Shown here: one piece after another, positions 27,478 to 35,570 of the stretch
How positions within the stretch are numbered: position 1 is the first letter of the stretch
Layout of the letters: the number at the start of each line of letters is the position of its first letter
Assembly (NCBI GenBank): GCA_021295875.1
Contig: JAGWBN010000043.1
Coordinates: 1-35,570, forward strand
Direction: 5' to 3'
DNA: 35,570 bases
From: Pseudomonadales bacterium
GTDB lineage: Bacteria > Pseudomonadota > Gammaproteobacteria > Pseudomonadales > Azotimanducaceae
The notes under the pieces: model-generated
Seen by the model: only the letters and a program-made list of their open reading frames with translations
Told to the model about the DNA's origin: nothing
Databases searched by the model: none
Program-made: the position numbers and the translations under genes

Positions 27478-28233
27478 TCATCCAACGCGACTTTTGACAA
27501 CATAGTACAGATCCACTACCTCCGACTTCACGGGTCTCTCGCTCCGATTTGCGAAGAACTCATCGACCGCTTTCGTTGCACCGGGAAATACCGGCTTACG
27601 GTACTCGTCAAACGCAACAATCCCTCCCGGGGCTACGTGAGGCCAGAGTTCCCGAAGCGCCGTCCTGTACGACTCGTAGAAGTCAATGTCCAAGTGCAGA
27701 AGGGCGATTGGAGCACCGTCGTACTCCCGCAATGTGTCCTCGAATAGGCCTCGGTGGAAGGAGATTCTCTCCTTGATGAACGACTGTGAGAGCCCATTGT
27801 ATTGCAGCAGCTGCAACACATCCTCCATAGGATGTCTCCACCAGCCGGTCTTGTGCGCATTGCCTTCGCCATCTTCAGCCGTTGGCGGCGGTATGCCTTC
27901 GAATGTGTCGAAACCAACGATCACCCTTGGCTTGGTCACATACTGGCTGATAATGGAGAATGCGAACAATGATCTCCCGGAACCTACGCCGCACTCGACG
28001 ATACGACCATCAATTGCTTCCACCTCCTTCAGGAGCATTTCGAAGTGCAGAAATCGACGAGCATTGTTCCTACTCATCTCATAGCTCCACATGGGAAACC
28101 GCTTCTCAGGAACAGGGATGATCTGCAATCCGAACCACTTCCTTACTATTCGCTGCACCCGTTGTCGGCCCTTTGTGCCTATGAGTTTCCGTAGCAATTC
28201 TCGTACTCCGTTCGTCATTCTAGTTCGCGCCAC
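27478..28233 (-). CDS. TylF/MycF-like O-methyltransferase (copy 2, tandem paralogue)
   Basis: IVECGVGSGRSLFAFSIISQYVTKPRVIVGFDTFEGIPPPTAEDG...GIVAFDEYRKPVFPGATKAVDEFFANRSERPVKSEVVDLYYVVK; strongly similar to 26625..27353. Confidence 0.82.
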   Translation of the reverse strand: MARTRMTNGVRELLRKLIGTKGRQRVQRIVRKWFGLQIIPVPEKRFPMWSYEMSRNNARRFLHFEMLLKEVEAIDGRIVECGVGSGRSLFAFSIISQYVTKPRVIVGFDTFEGIPPPTAEDGEGNAHKTGWWRHPMEDVLQLLQYNGLSQSFIKERISFHRGLFEDTLREYDGAPIALLHLDIDFYESYRTALRELWPHVAPGGIVAFDEYRKPVFPGATKAVDEFFANRSERPVKSEVVDLYYVVKSRVG

Positions 28234-29122
28234 CTTTGATTCGACCTCGCGAGAGAATCACAGTGCAGTAGTCTTCGCCCTGATAGGTGCCGCGCCTCGG
28301 CATTGCAACTGCCTCCATGGACCAACACCCATCGCCAGACTCCATGAACTCGTCCACGGCTCTCTTGACACCGCAAAACCGCTGCTTGACCAACCGATAC
28401 TCTGTCGCCTGCCCCAGTTTAGGGGCGAAGGCCCAAAGTCGTTTCGAGACCCACCCAGTTGCCTGTCCAATCAGCCAGGCGAGAAGGTTCAGGGCCCGTG
28501 ACCGAATCCGACCTACAACTTCGCCGAGATGGTAGTCATCCAATAGGATGACACCCGTCTCCACCATTAGTCCATCCAGCAACGCCAGCTCTTGCCGCAC
28601 GTCCTCGTAGCTGTGACTCCCATCGAGGAACGCGACTCCGATGGGTCCGTGTTTCCAGCTGCTTAGCAACTCCACGGATCTGCCCTTCGCCACAACCACC
28701 GCCGAGGAGCCATCCCGATACCAACGGTCCCATATTTCCCTACGTGAGATCGATAGGCCGACGAGTGGATCGTCCTGACTGTGCTTCTCGATATGCCAGT
28801 TGACGCTTTCGGAATGTCCGACAGTGTCTACGGTGTAGACCGTGCCGATTACCTTTGCATCCTGCATGGCTCGCGCCATGACGAGTGCCGAGAATCCACG
28901 TGCTGTGCCGACATCGAGCGTGATCGCATTGGGTTGGGCCGGCAAGACGGCAAGTGCGAGCTTGTAAAGCAACTTCCCGTGCTCTCCACCGTCACCTCCC
29001 CTCAACACTGTCACGGCACGCCGGTACCAGTCATCCGACAATTCGGCAGTATCGATCCGAGCCAGCCTGTCCTCCAAGCCCACCACGGCAGCATCCTTGG
29101 GAAGTACCAACTTCGCGACCAT
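28220..29122 (-). CDS. Class I SAM-dependent methyltransferase (Methyltransf_24-like)
   Basis: NAITLDVGTARGFSALVMARAMQDAKVIGTVYTVDTVGH...GPIGVAFLDGSHSYEDVRQELALLDGLMVETGVILLDDYHLGEVVGRI; 14-nt overlap with the next gene. Confidence 0.75.
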   Translation of the reverse strand: MVAKLVLPKDAAVVGLEDRLARIDTAELSDDWYRRAVTVLRGGDGGEHGKLLYKLALAVLPAQPNAITLDVGTARGFSALVMARAMQDAKVIGTVYTVDTVGHSESVNWHIEKHSQDDPLVGLSISRREIWDRWYRDGSSAVVVAKGRSVELLSSWKHGPIGVAFLDGSHSYEDVRQELALLDGLMVETGVILLDDYHLGEVVGRIRSRALNLLAWLIGQATGWVSKRLWAFAPKLGQATEYRLVKQRFCGVKRAVDEFMESGDGCWSMEAVAMPRRGTYQGEDYCTVILSRGRIKGGAN

Positions 29123-29124
29123 GA

Positions 29125-30315
29125 TCAGGTTCGCCTCCGCTCCAGCACCCGCCGATAGAGTTCTATGTGGTGATTGACGACAGCAGAAATCGAAAAGCGC
29201 TCAACGGTTTCCAATGCACACTCGACCAAGCGAGCGCGCAGGCTTGGTGTCGTATACAAGCGGACGAGCGCGGATGCGATCTGAGCTGGTTCCGAGGGGG
29301 CAATCAATAGGCCATTGCGGTCGTGTTCAACGAAGTCCGGTATGCCCCCTACCTTGGCGGCCACGACGGCCACACCGAATTTCATCGCCTCGAGAGCAAC
29401 GATGCCAAACGCCTCGAAATGGGACGGGAGACAGTACACATCGCTCGCGCCGAAGTATGCTCGCTTCCTCGCTCCAGTCAGTTCGCCGCTAAACACGATG
29501 CGGTCGGCAAGGCCTTTCCCCTCGACCAGTTCCATGACAGGCTGAGCCAAAGGTCCAGTACAAGCCAAGATCAGCTTCGACGAGCCGAGTTCGTCTCGAA
29601 CCTGGGACATGGCTTCGACCAAGCCGTGAAGGTTCTTGAGCGACCTGCCACTGGACAAACAAAGGATGTACAAACCCCCGTTGGCCAACGGAGGGAGGTC
29701 GACGCTTGAATCGGTTCGCTCCTGTTCTTCGAAGTCATAGTCTCCCGACAGCGGTACGCCATTGTGAATGACTTGAACCGCGCCTTTCGGCGTCCCGGCT
29801 GCGACCGCAAAATCAACCATGTATTGGCTGACCACGACATGCGCCGACAGACGCCGTGTTACGTACCGCGCAAGCATCCTACCTTTGGGACTCCGTAGCG
29901 AGCCATAGTCCAAGCTCGGAATCGACGCCAAATCCTGCCCATGGGACGTCACCACGAGTTTGAACCTGACTCCAGACAAACGGCCTGCCATCAGTACGCA
30001 CAGACCATCCGGCACCAGTGAGTGGCAATGAACAACCTGGGGCCTGACCTGTCTCAGGAGGTGCCCAACTCTCAACGCTAGTCTCGGCAGTTGGCCCTTC
30101 CCAAAGCGGGCAACCCCTAGGTTGTGCACGCGTATGTTTCGAAACCGAACATGCTCGTCGGCACCGTCATTCGGATAGCCGAAGTGCACTTCCAATGCCA
30201 AGTCCTGACCGAGCCGGCGGTCAAGATTGTCGAGAAGCCACTTGAGAAAGTACTGGACGCCTCCAACCACTGGCAGAAAAGTCGTCGAAATGATCAGCAC
30301 ACGAGATGGACACAC
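29125..30315 (-). CDS. Family-4 glycosyltransferase
   Basis: VLIISTTFLPVVGGVQYFLKWLLDNL ... YCLPSHFEAFGIVALEAMKFGVAVVAAKVGGIPDFVEHDRNGLLI. Confidence 0.87.
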   Translation of the reverse strand: MCPSRVLIISTTFLPVVGGVQYFLKWLLDNLDRRLGQDLALEVHFGYPNDGADEHVRFRNIRVHNLGVARFGKGQLPRLALRVGHLLRQVRPQVVHCHSLVPDGLCVLMAGRLSGVRFKLVVTSHGQDLASIPSLDYGSLRSPKGRMLARYVTRRLSAHVVVSQYMVDFAVAAGTPKGAVQVIHNGVPLSGDYDFEEQERTDSSVDLPPLANGGLYILCLSSGRSLKNLHGLVEAMSQVRDELGSSKLILACTGPLAQPVMELVEGKGLADRIVFSGELTGARKRAYFGASDVYCLPSHFEAFGIVALEAMKFGVAVVAAKVGGIPDFVEHDRNGLLIAPSEPAQIASALVRLYTTPSLRARLVECALETVERFSISAVVNHHIELYRRVLERRRT

Positions 30316-30330
30316 GGGCGGACCCTCACC

Positions 30331-31326
30331 TCAACATCGGTGATCAACGGCGTCTTGAAACGCGGCAACGTACTCTCTAGCCGCCCGACCAACGAGGAAC
30401 CGATGGCGGTTCCTACGAACGCGGTCCGTCAACACACGATAGTCTCCGGACAGCGACGTAACAGTCTCCTGCAAGTCGTCCGCGAAGGGCACACCGCACT
30501 CCCCCACAAGTTCAGCATTCCCACCCGAATCCCGATAAACGACCGGCAACCCACATGCCATGGCCTCGACGATGGTATTGGAACAGGGTTCGTTCCAAGC
30601 CGCATGAACGAGTGCATGCGCGGTCCGCATCAATTCCGCGAGCTCATGCGATCTCAACACTCCCGCCAGCTCCACCCTCTCCGGGTCTACTTCCGGACAC
30701 CAGTTGCCTGCGAATACGACTTGCGTACGGGGTACCTTCGACAGCGACGCCAAAGTGGCGAAGCCCTTGCGTCGATTCGGCGACCAGGACGCCGCCACGA
30801 GACGCAAGACTCGCTCGGTACTCGGCGCGTTACGAGCCGGAAAAAAAATATCTGGATCAACACCGTTGTTAACAACGCTCGACCTCTTTGACGGATCGCC
30901 ACCATTTTCCAGAAAGCTCGTACGACAGAACTGACTCTGGAAGATCGTGTGGTCCACAAGTCGGTTCACCGCTGGTTGAACGTCGTCTGCGGCCGTGCGA
31001 TGCCCACGGGTGAGTTCGGGTACGCCATCGACACGATGAACAAGAACGGGACCCCCGCGTGACAGCGTCTTGAAATAGGAAAGGGGCAGCACACGCCCCA
31101 CCAAACTCATCCTGCCGGAATGACGCAGCTCGGCCACCTGGCGAACGCGAAGGCGTCGACCCGAGGCGTAGTTGAATCCATTCAACAGCACGACTTCGGT
31201 GGCGGTGGTCGGCCTGGTCGAAACGTCGTGTCCCATGCGAGCAAGCTCGGCAATGAGGGCCTTCAGGAACTGGTTGCCGCCCCCGGTAGGTACATCGACC
31301 GTGTCGAACAAGATGCAGATATTCAT
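30331..31326 (-). CDS. Family-4 glycosyltransferase
   Basis: MNICILFDTVDVPTGGGNQFLKALIAELARMGHDV ... NEPCSNTIVEAMACGLPVVYRDSGGNAELVGECGVPF. Confidence 0.84.
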   Translation of the reverse strand: MNICILFDTVDVPTGGGNQFLKALIAELARMGHDVSTRPTTATEVVLLNGFNYASGRRLRVRQVAELRHSGRMSLVGRVLPLSYFKTLSRGGPVLVHRVDGVPELTRGHRTAADDVQPAVNRLVDHTIFQSQFCRTSFLENGGDPSKRSSVVNNGVDPDIFFPARNAPSTERVLRLVAASWSPNRRKGFATLASLSKVPRTQVVFAGNWCPEVDPERVELAGVLRSHELAELMRTAHALVHAAWNEPCSNTIVEAMACGLPVVYRDSGGNAELVGECGVPFADDLQETVTSLSGDYRVLTDRVRRNRHRFLVGRAAREYVAAFQDAVDHRC

Positions 31327-31347
31327 TACAACAGTCCGGCGAAATGT

Positions 31348-32031
31348 CTACCCGTATCGGTCTTGCATGGCACTTACTCTCGCCGTGAACCATATGCCGG
31401 ACGGACTGGGGTCAGGCGTCGGCGATCTCTCGCCGACAAGACGCTTTAGGCCGACATGCAGCGGGTAGCCAACCAGAGCCAAGCACAAGCACAAGATCCT
31501 CAACACTCGTCCGACAAACCATCCGCGTATGTGTGGCCGCAGCAGATCGAAGGAGGAGAGAAAGACATTGCCACAACACTCGATGCAGATGGGCTCCAAT
31601 CCCGACTCCAATAGGAGCTTTTCCAACGAACTTGAAGTGTATCTAAAGTAATCATTCGGCGCACCGTGGACCCCGATAGTGAACGGTACCCAGCCGTACA
31701 GTTCGCCAGCCGGTTTCATTACGCGACAGATCTCCGCAAGCGCGGCGCGGTGATCAAATATGTGCTCCAAGACGTTGAAACAAATCACAGAATCCATACT
31801 GTCTCGATCCAACGGCATGTTGGTGGCGGAAGCAACCACGTCGACCTTCGGCCCCGGCTCGATGTCCATTGTCACGACACGCACGAGGTCTGAGTGAGCA
31901 TATTGGAGATAGGTCTGTCTACGTCCTCCCCCGATGTCGAGTACAAGCCCACGAGCCTCGAGGTCGTCCTTGACCTTCAAGTGCATCAGGGCTCGACCAA
32001 CGCTAGTCCCTGAGTAGACTTGGCGGAACAT
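31348..32031 (-). CDS. Class I SAM-dependent methyltransferase (Methyltransf_11-like); alternative GTG start at 32064
   Basis: LVLDIGGGRRQTYLQYAHSDLVRVVTMDIEPGPKVDVVASATNMPLDRDSMDSVICFNVLEHIFDHRAALAEICRVMKPAGELYGWVPF; upstream ORF extension overlaps the flippase and is rejected. Confidence 0.82.
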   Translation of the reverse strand: MFRQVYSGTSVGRALMHLKVKDDLEARGLVLDIGGGRRQTYLQYAHSDLVRVVTMDIEPGPKVDVVASATNMPLDRDSMDSVICFNVLEHIFDHRAALAEICRVMKPAGELYGWVPFTIGVHGAPNDYFRYTSSSLEKLLLESGLEPICIECCGNVFLSSFDLLRPHIRGWFVGRVLRILCLCLALVGYPLHVGLKRLVGERSPTPDPSPSGIWFTARVSAMQDRYG

Positions 32032-32071
32032 GGACGGCCATGCCGAAAGTGGCGGAGAGTTCACGGCACCG

Positions 32072-33385
32072 TCAGATCCGGTGACTTTGCCGCCACAGTT
32101 CGACCACGAACGGAACAAGCACCAAAACCGCTGCAATGGACGACGCAGTTCTTGCCCAAGCCGCTCCGTCCGACAGATAGAGTGGCACCAACCACACGAT
32201 GCCCACCACGGATACGACGAGCCCACCAAGCATGGAGATGATCGAGGGCCAGACGTGGCCAGTGGCGATAGGCAATCCCCCGACGACCGCAGCACTCGCT
32301 ATGAACGCCCCCGGAATCAGGATTAGCAGCAAGGGGGCTACCTCCACGAACGCCGAACCGAGGACGAGGACGGCGATCGGTTCGCGGAAGACTCCAAGTA
32401 CGGTGAAGCCCACGATGGCCAAGGCAAGCGAATAGGTCCCGAATCGAAACAACGTGCGGCGCAATGCCTCGCCTTGGCCCGAATACCACTGTCGACTAAG
32501 TTCCGGTTGGACGCTTGTGCGGATCAGGTGAAATGGGCGTCTCGCCATATCCATGATCCGCCTTGCTGCTCGATAGAGCCCCACATCGGCAGGACCCGCG
32601 AACTGGGCCACTAGGATCGTATCCACGTTCCCCGTCACCACTCCGATGGTCGTTCTCCCGTACGTGCCGACGTGGAACCCTATCACGTCGGCCGGTACCC
32701 GAATCGATGGTGATCGAAACAGGCCTGCGAAACCCGCCTGTCCCGCGAAGATGGCGGCTCCAAGGAGCATTCCCACCGTACCCACTGCCGCCCCCGCCAC
32801 GGTTGCCGACACGACTGTCAACAGGTCACCGCCGGCAAACCAAGCCATCGCAAGGACGGCCACTCGCGTCGCGTTGTCCGCGACGGAAACGCCCAGGTGC
32901 GCGCGCAAGCGATCCGCAAGCCTCAGCACGGCGAGCGCTTCCGACCTCGTCGCCAGCAAGATCCCAACGATGCCGTAGAGAAGCATAGCCCCCGTATGCG
33001 CCTCGTCGATCCTCAACAGACCGCTTACCGTCAGCGTCAGCGTAGCGATCACGCCGTATGCCACGAGTGCGAGTCCAAGGGAAACGGACACCGCAAAACG
33101 AAGAATCGAGGACGCCTCCTTACGGCGCCCGTCGGCGATGCTGCGGGTTGCGAACGTCGTTACCGTGTCGCCACCTGGAATCGCAATGAGACCATGGACT
33201 AGGGTGGTTGTCGCGATGATGACGGCGAGTGCACCGTAGCCTTCCAGTCCGAGAAGCCGAGCGGCTACGAAGATGTGCACGAATGCCCCGAGCACCTCGA
33301 CCGCTGTGACGGCGCCCGTCCAAAGGGTCTGCCGGGTTATGCGACGGTGGGAGTCGTCGGCGACCGCTACGGTAGGGGTGGTCAC
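32072..33385 (-). CDS. Wzx-like oligosaccharide flippase / polysaccharide biosynthesis protein
   Basis: Multi-TM, VAARLLGLEGYGALAVIIATTTLVHGLIAIPGGDTVTTFATR...IGVVTGNVDTILVAQFAGPADVGLYRAARRIMDM. Confidence 0.83.
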   Translation of the reverse strand: MTTPTVAVADDSHRRITRQTLWTGAVTAVEVLGAFVHIFVAARLLGLEGYGALAVIIATTTLVHGLIAIPGGDTVTTFATRSIADGRRKEASSILRFAVSVSLGLALVAYGVIATLTLTVSGLLRIDEAHTGAMLLYGIVGILLATRSEALAVLRLADRLRAHLGVSVADNATRVAVLAMAWFAGGDLLTVVSATVAGAAVGTVGMLLGAAIFAGQAGFAGLFRSPSIRVPADVIGFHVGTYGRTTIGVVTGNVDTILVAQFAGPADVGLYRAARRIMDMARRPFHLIRTSVQPELSRQWYSGQGEALRRTLFRFGTYSLALAIVGFTVLGVFREPIAVLVLGSAFVEVAPLLLILIPGAFIASAAVVGGLPIATGHVWPSIISMLGGLVVSVVGIVWLVPLYLSDGAAWARTASSIAAVLVLVPFVVELWRQSHRI

Positions 33386-33616
33386 GGGTCAGGGATCCTT
33401 CATCGGCTTGGTCGGACTCGTGATCGCATCGCCATCAACGGGATCTGAACGATTGGCTCTGTCGTGTCATTGGTAGCCCCGGTCGGCAACCGGCAAAGCC
33501 GGACTCCCCACCTCCTGGCCCGTCAAGCAGCCGTCGCAGTGACGTGTGGCGAACGCCCTCACCGACGCCTACAATACGCTTCCCGCGAATGGCCGTGCGC
33601 GCCATTCGTCACCCTT

Positions 33617-33693
33617 CGGAGTGTAGCTCAGTCTGGTAGAGCACCGTCTTCGGGAGGCGGGGGCCGCCGGTTCAAGTCCGGCCACTCCGACCA
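33617..33693 (+). tRNA. tRNA-Pro (anticodon CGG), encoded CCA
   Basis: CGGAGTG...CACTCCG acceptor stem, D-arm AGCTCAGTCTGGTAGAGC, anticodon arm CCGTC-TTCGGGA-GGCGG, T-arm CCGGTTCAAGTCCGG, ending ACCA. Confidence 0.96.
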
Positions 33694-34140
33694 ATTCTGA
33701 TCCCGTTGACACCCGAAACCGGAACCGTCGTTCTCGGGCGGATAAAACTCCACTAAAATCAATATATTAACCGCAATCGATTTGCAGCTAAGAGCCCCTT
33801 TTGAACGCTCCCGCAGCGCAGGTAGGCGAGGCCAGCGTGAAGGTAGCAGACGCGGAATTGCCCTTCCGTCGTCAACTCGCGAACGACGGGAACCGAACAG
33901 CACCACGCGGGTTGGAGGGTCTTCGGCTTTAGAACTCGGGCGGTGGCCGGTACTCGGACCCCTCCGCGTCAACGACCTTGTCGACCCGTGCCCTTCTTCG
34001 CAGAGACTCAAGTGGCGGATTGACCGAATCGGTCGGCTTGTGTAGGCCCGCTGCGGCGCGACATTTTCCGACATTTCGCACGCTGGCCATGGCGAATGTC
34101 CGTCAGCGTCAGAGCGTCCGGGGGGCTATCGTGCCCATCC

Positions 34141-35280
34141 ATGGAACCGCTCGATCACGACACCAGCTACAAGGAGATCTACGGCCACCCCTTCATGGTC
34201 GAGGAACTCGCCCGTTGGCTGATACCCGCCTTGGAAGGCGGTCGGGAGCTGTTCGAGGCGCTGGACTTCGCGACCCTGACGCGGCTGCCGGAGCAATCCG
34301 TCTCGGGCGGCCGACGACGTAGCAACGACATGGTCTGGCGGGTGATGTTTCGCGGACGGGAAGGCGCACACCCCGAAGGATGGTTGCACCTGGTGTTGAT
34401 GCTGGAGTTCCAGTCGGAGGTCGACTTTCTGATGGCGTTGCGCTGCCGCCACTACGTCGACGGCTTCTACCTGGAGAACTGGCGCGGGACACGTTTCGGT
34501 GCTGCGGACCGATTGCCCCCGGTGCTGATGTTCGTCGTCTACAACGGCGCTCGGCGGTGGACGGCGGCGCGCCGCGTGGTCGACCTGGTGACCCCCGACA
34601 CCGCGGTTGCCGCAGAGGCGATGGACTTGTCGTGGCCGGGACCACTGTTCGCCGGCGACGGCTACCGGATGGTTGACAGCGGTCGGGTGGTTGCCGACGA
34701 TTGGAAGGAGAACAATGCCGCCGTGCTGCTCGCGGGTCTCGAGCATCCGTCGGTGGACACGGCGGGCGAGTTGGCGGTGCGGCTCTACCGGCACCTGGAG
34801 GCCGAGGAACTACGGCCCTTGCGGGAACTCCTGCTGAACTGGGCGCGTCGGGTGGTCGAGCGACGACTGGGCTGGGACATTGGAGTGGACGACATGGCTG
34901 AAGTGGATCGATTGCACGAGTCGGACGAGTTGGAGGCGTACTTCGAGAAGCGGCGACTGGCGTTCGTGAACGCGTACCGCGAGGAGGGCCGCCGGGAAGG
35001 CCGTGAGGAAGGTCGTGAGGAAGGGCTCAAGGAAGGGCGTGAGGAAGCTCGCAAGGAAGGGCGTGCGGAAGCTCGGGCGCGGGCGCGGGCGCTGCTTCAA
35101 CGCCAGGCGGCGAAGCGGTTCGGCACCCGGACCGCGGCATCGCTGACGGCATTCCTCGAGGGTGTCGACGACGCCGAGCGTCTGGCGGAAGCGGCGGACT
35201 GGATCGTCGACTGCGACACCGCTGCCGACCTGATTGTCCGACTCGAGGCCGCTGGCCACTCAGCCATCGACACCATGTAG
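34141..35280 (+). CDS. Rpn/YhgA-like (Transposase_31, PD-(D/E)XK) family putative nuclease; ORF opens at 34096
   Basis: SYKEIYGHPFMVEELARWLIP...SNDMVWRVMFRG...LHLVLMLEFQSEVDFLMALRCRHY (D...ExQ nuclease-like motif) and C-terminal REEGRREGREEGREEG repeats common in this family. Confidence 0.82.
   Translation: MEPLDHDTSYKEIYGHPFMVEELARWLIPALEGGRELFEALDFATLTRLPEQSVSGGRRRSNDMVWRVMFRGREGAHPEGWLHLVLMLEFQSEVDFLMALRCRHYVDGFYLENWRGTRFGAADRLPPVLMFVVYNGARRWTAARRVVDLVTPDTAVAAEAMDLSWPGPLFAGDGYRMVDSGRVVADDWKENNAAVLLAGLEHPSVDTAGELAVRLYRHLEAEELRPLRELLLNWARRVVERRLGWDIGVDDMAEVDRLHESDELEAYFEKRRLAFVNAYREEGRREGREEGREEGLKEGREEARKEGRAEARARARALLQRQAAKRFGTRTAASLTAFLEGVDDAERLAEAADWIVDCDTAADLIVRLEAAGHSAIDTM
34978..35073 (+). 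repeat. Eight imperfect 12-nt tandem units inside the Rpn-like CDS (REEG/REEA/KEG-type repeat)
   Basis: cgcgaggagggc/cgccgggaaggc/cgtgaggaaggt/cgtgaggaaggg/ctcaaggaaggg/cgtgaggaagct/cgcaaggaaggg/cgtgcggaagct. Confidence 0.85.
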
Positions 35281-35406
35281 TCCAAGGCCATGTGACATTC
35301 TGCGGGCCCGTGCGCTGCGTTCGGCGACCCGGCGGATCTCTCCGGCGCGGATCCGCTGTTGCGCCACGTGATCGCCCGCTGCCGGTTCCTCATGTACGCG
35401 GGGGCG

Positions 35407-35570
35407 TCACGCCAGTCGGCTCACCTCGACGACCACCCAGCCTTCGTTGTTGCCGTACCTGTCCATCAACGGCATGCGAGACTCGAGGTCGTTGGCGAGT
35501 GTCATCAAGCGACCATCGAAGGGGGCCTCGAACTCCGCCTCCAGCCCGATGGGCCACTTGTGCTCGTCGC
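35407..35570 (-). CDS. Partial CDS of unknown function (5' end beyond window)
   Basis: Minus frame ...DEHKWPIGLEAEFEAPFDGRLMTLANDLESRMPLMDRYGNNEGWVVVEVSRLA*; protein-like composition, runs off the window. Confidence 0.5.
   Translation of the reverse strand, partial: DEHKWPIGLEAEFEAPFDGRLMTLANDLESRMPLMDRYGNNEGWVVVEVSRLA

Noticed and set aside
33628-34074. 148-aa minus ORF with WSEWPDLNRRPPPPEDGALPD tail
   Set aside because: This tail is the well-known spurious translation of tRNA antisense sequence.
33617-35570. Integrative element at tRNA-Pro
   Set aside because: No integrase, no duplicated tRNA 3' end and no phage or conjugation genes visible in the window.
1-35570. CRISPR array or rRNA genes
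   Set aside because: No regularly spaced direct repeats and no rRNA-like sequence seen.

Overview
High-GC bacterial window, probably gammaproteobacterial by gene content and synteny. Left half (1-14 kb) is a housekeeping backbone in an order I recall from Pseudomonas-like genomes: rluD (partial), bamD, fimT, minor pilins pilX/W/V/E-like, fkpB-like PPIase, lspA, ribF, murJ, rpsT, proB, obgE, rpmA, rplU, ispB. Several genes expected in that order are absent: ileS, ispH, pilY1. Middle/right (14.1-33.4 kb) is a unidirectional minus-strand surface-glycan locus: a NoeA-like kinase-fold/methyltransferase protein, a small YIDPG membrane protein, a membrane alkaline-phosphatase/sulfatase-like protein, a fused double GT2, a second GT2, five GT4 glycosyltransferases, an O-antigen polymerase/ligase-like protein, three TylF/Methyltransf_24-type and one Methyltransf_11-type methyltransferases, and a Wzx-like flippase. 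It is followed by tRNA-Pro(CGG), an Rpn/PD-(D/E)XK-like nuclease gene and a partial unknown CDS. Main second-look items: a frame-breaking lesion in the essential gene obgE that fuses its 5' half in frame to proB; a REPIN-like head-to-head palindrome pair between rpmA and obgE; a 244-bp MITE-like element with perfect 34-bp inverted ends inside the glycan locus; a candidate internal translation start in the Rpn gene that could encode an intragenic antitoxin; and a translationally coupled three-gene module at the left end of the glycan locus. All calls are from reading the sequence and protein motifs; no searches were run.
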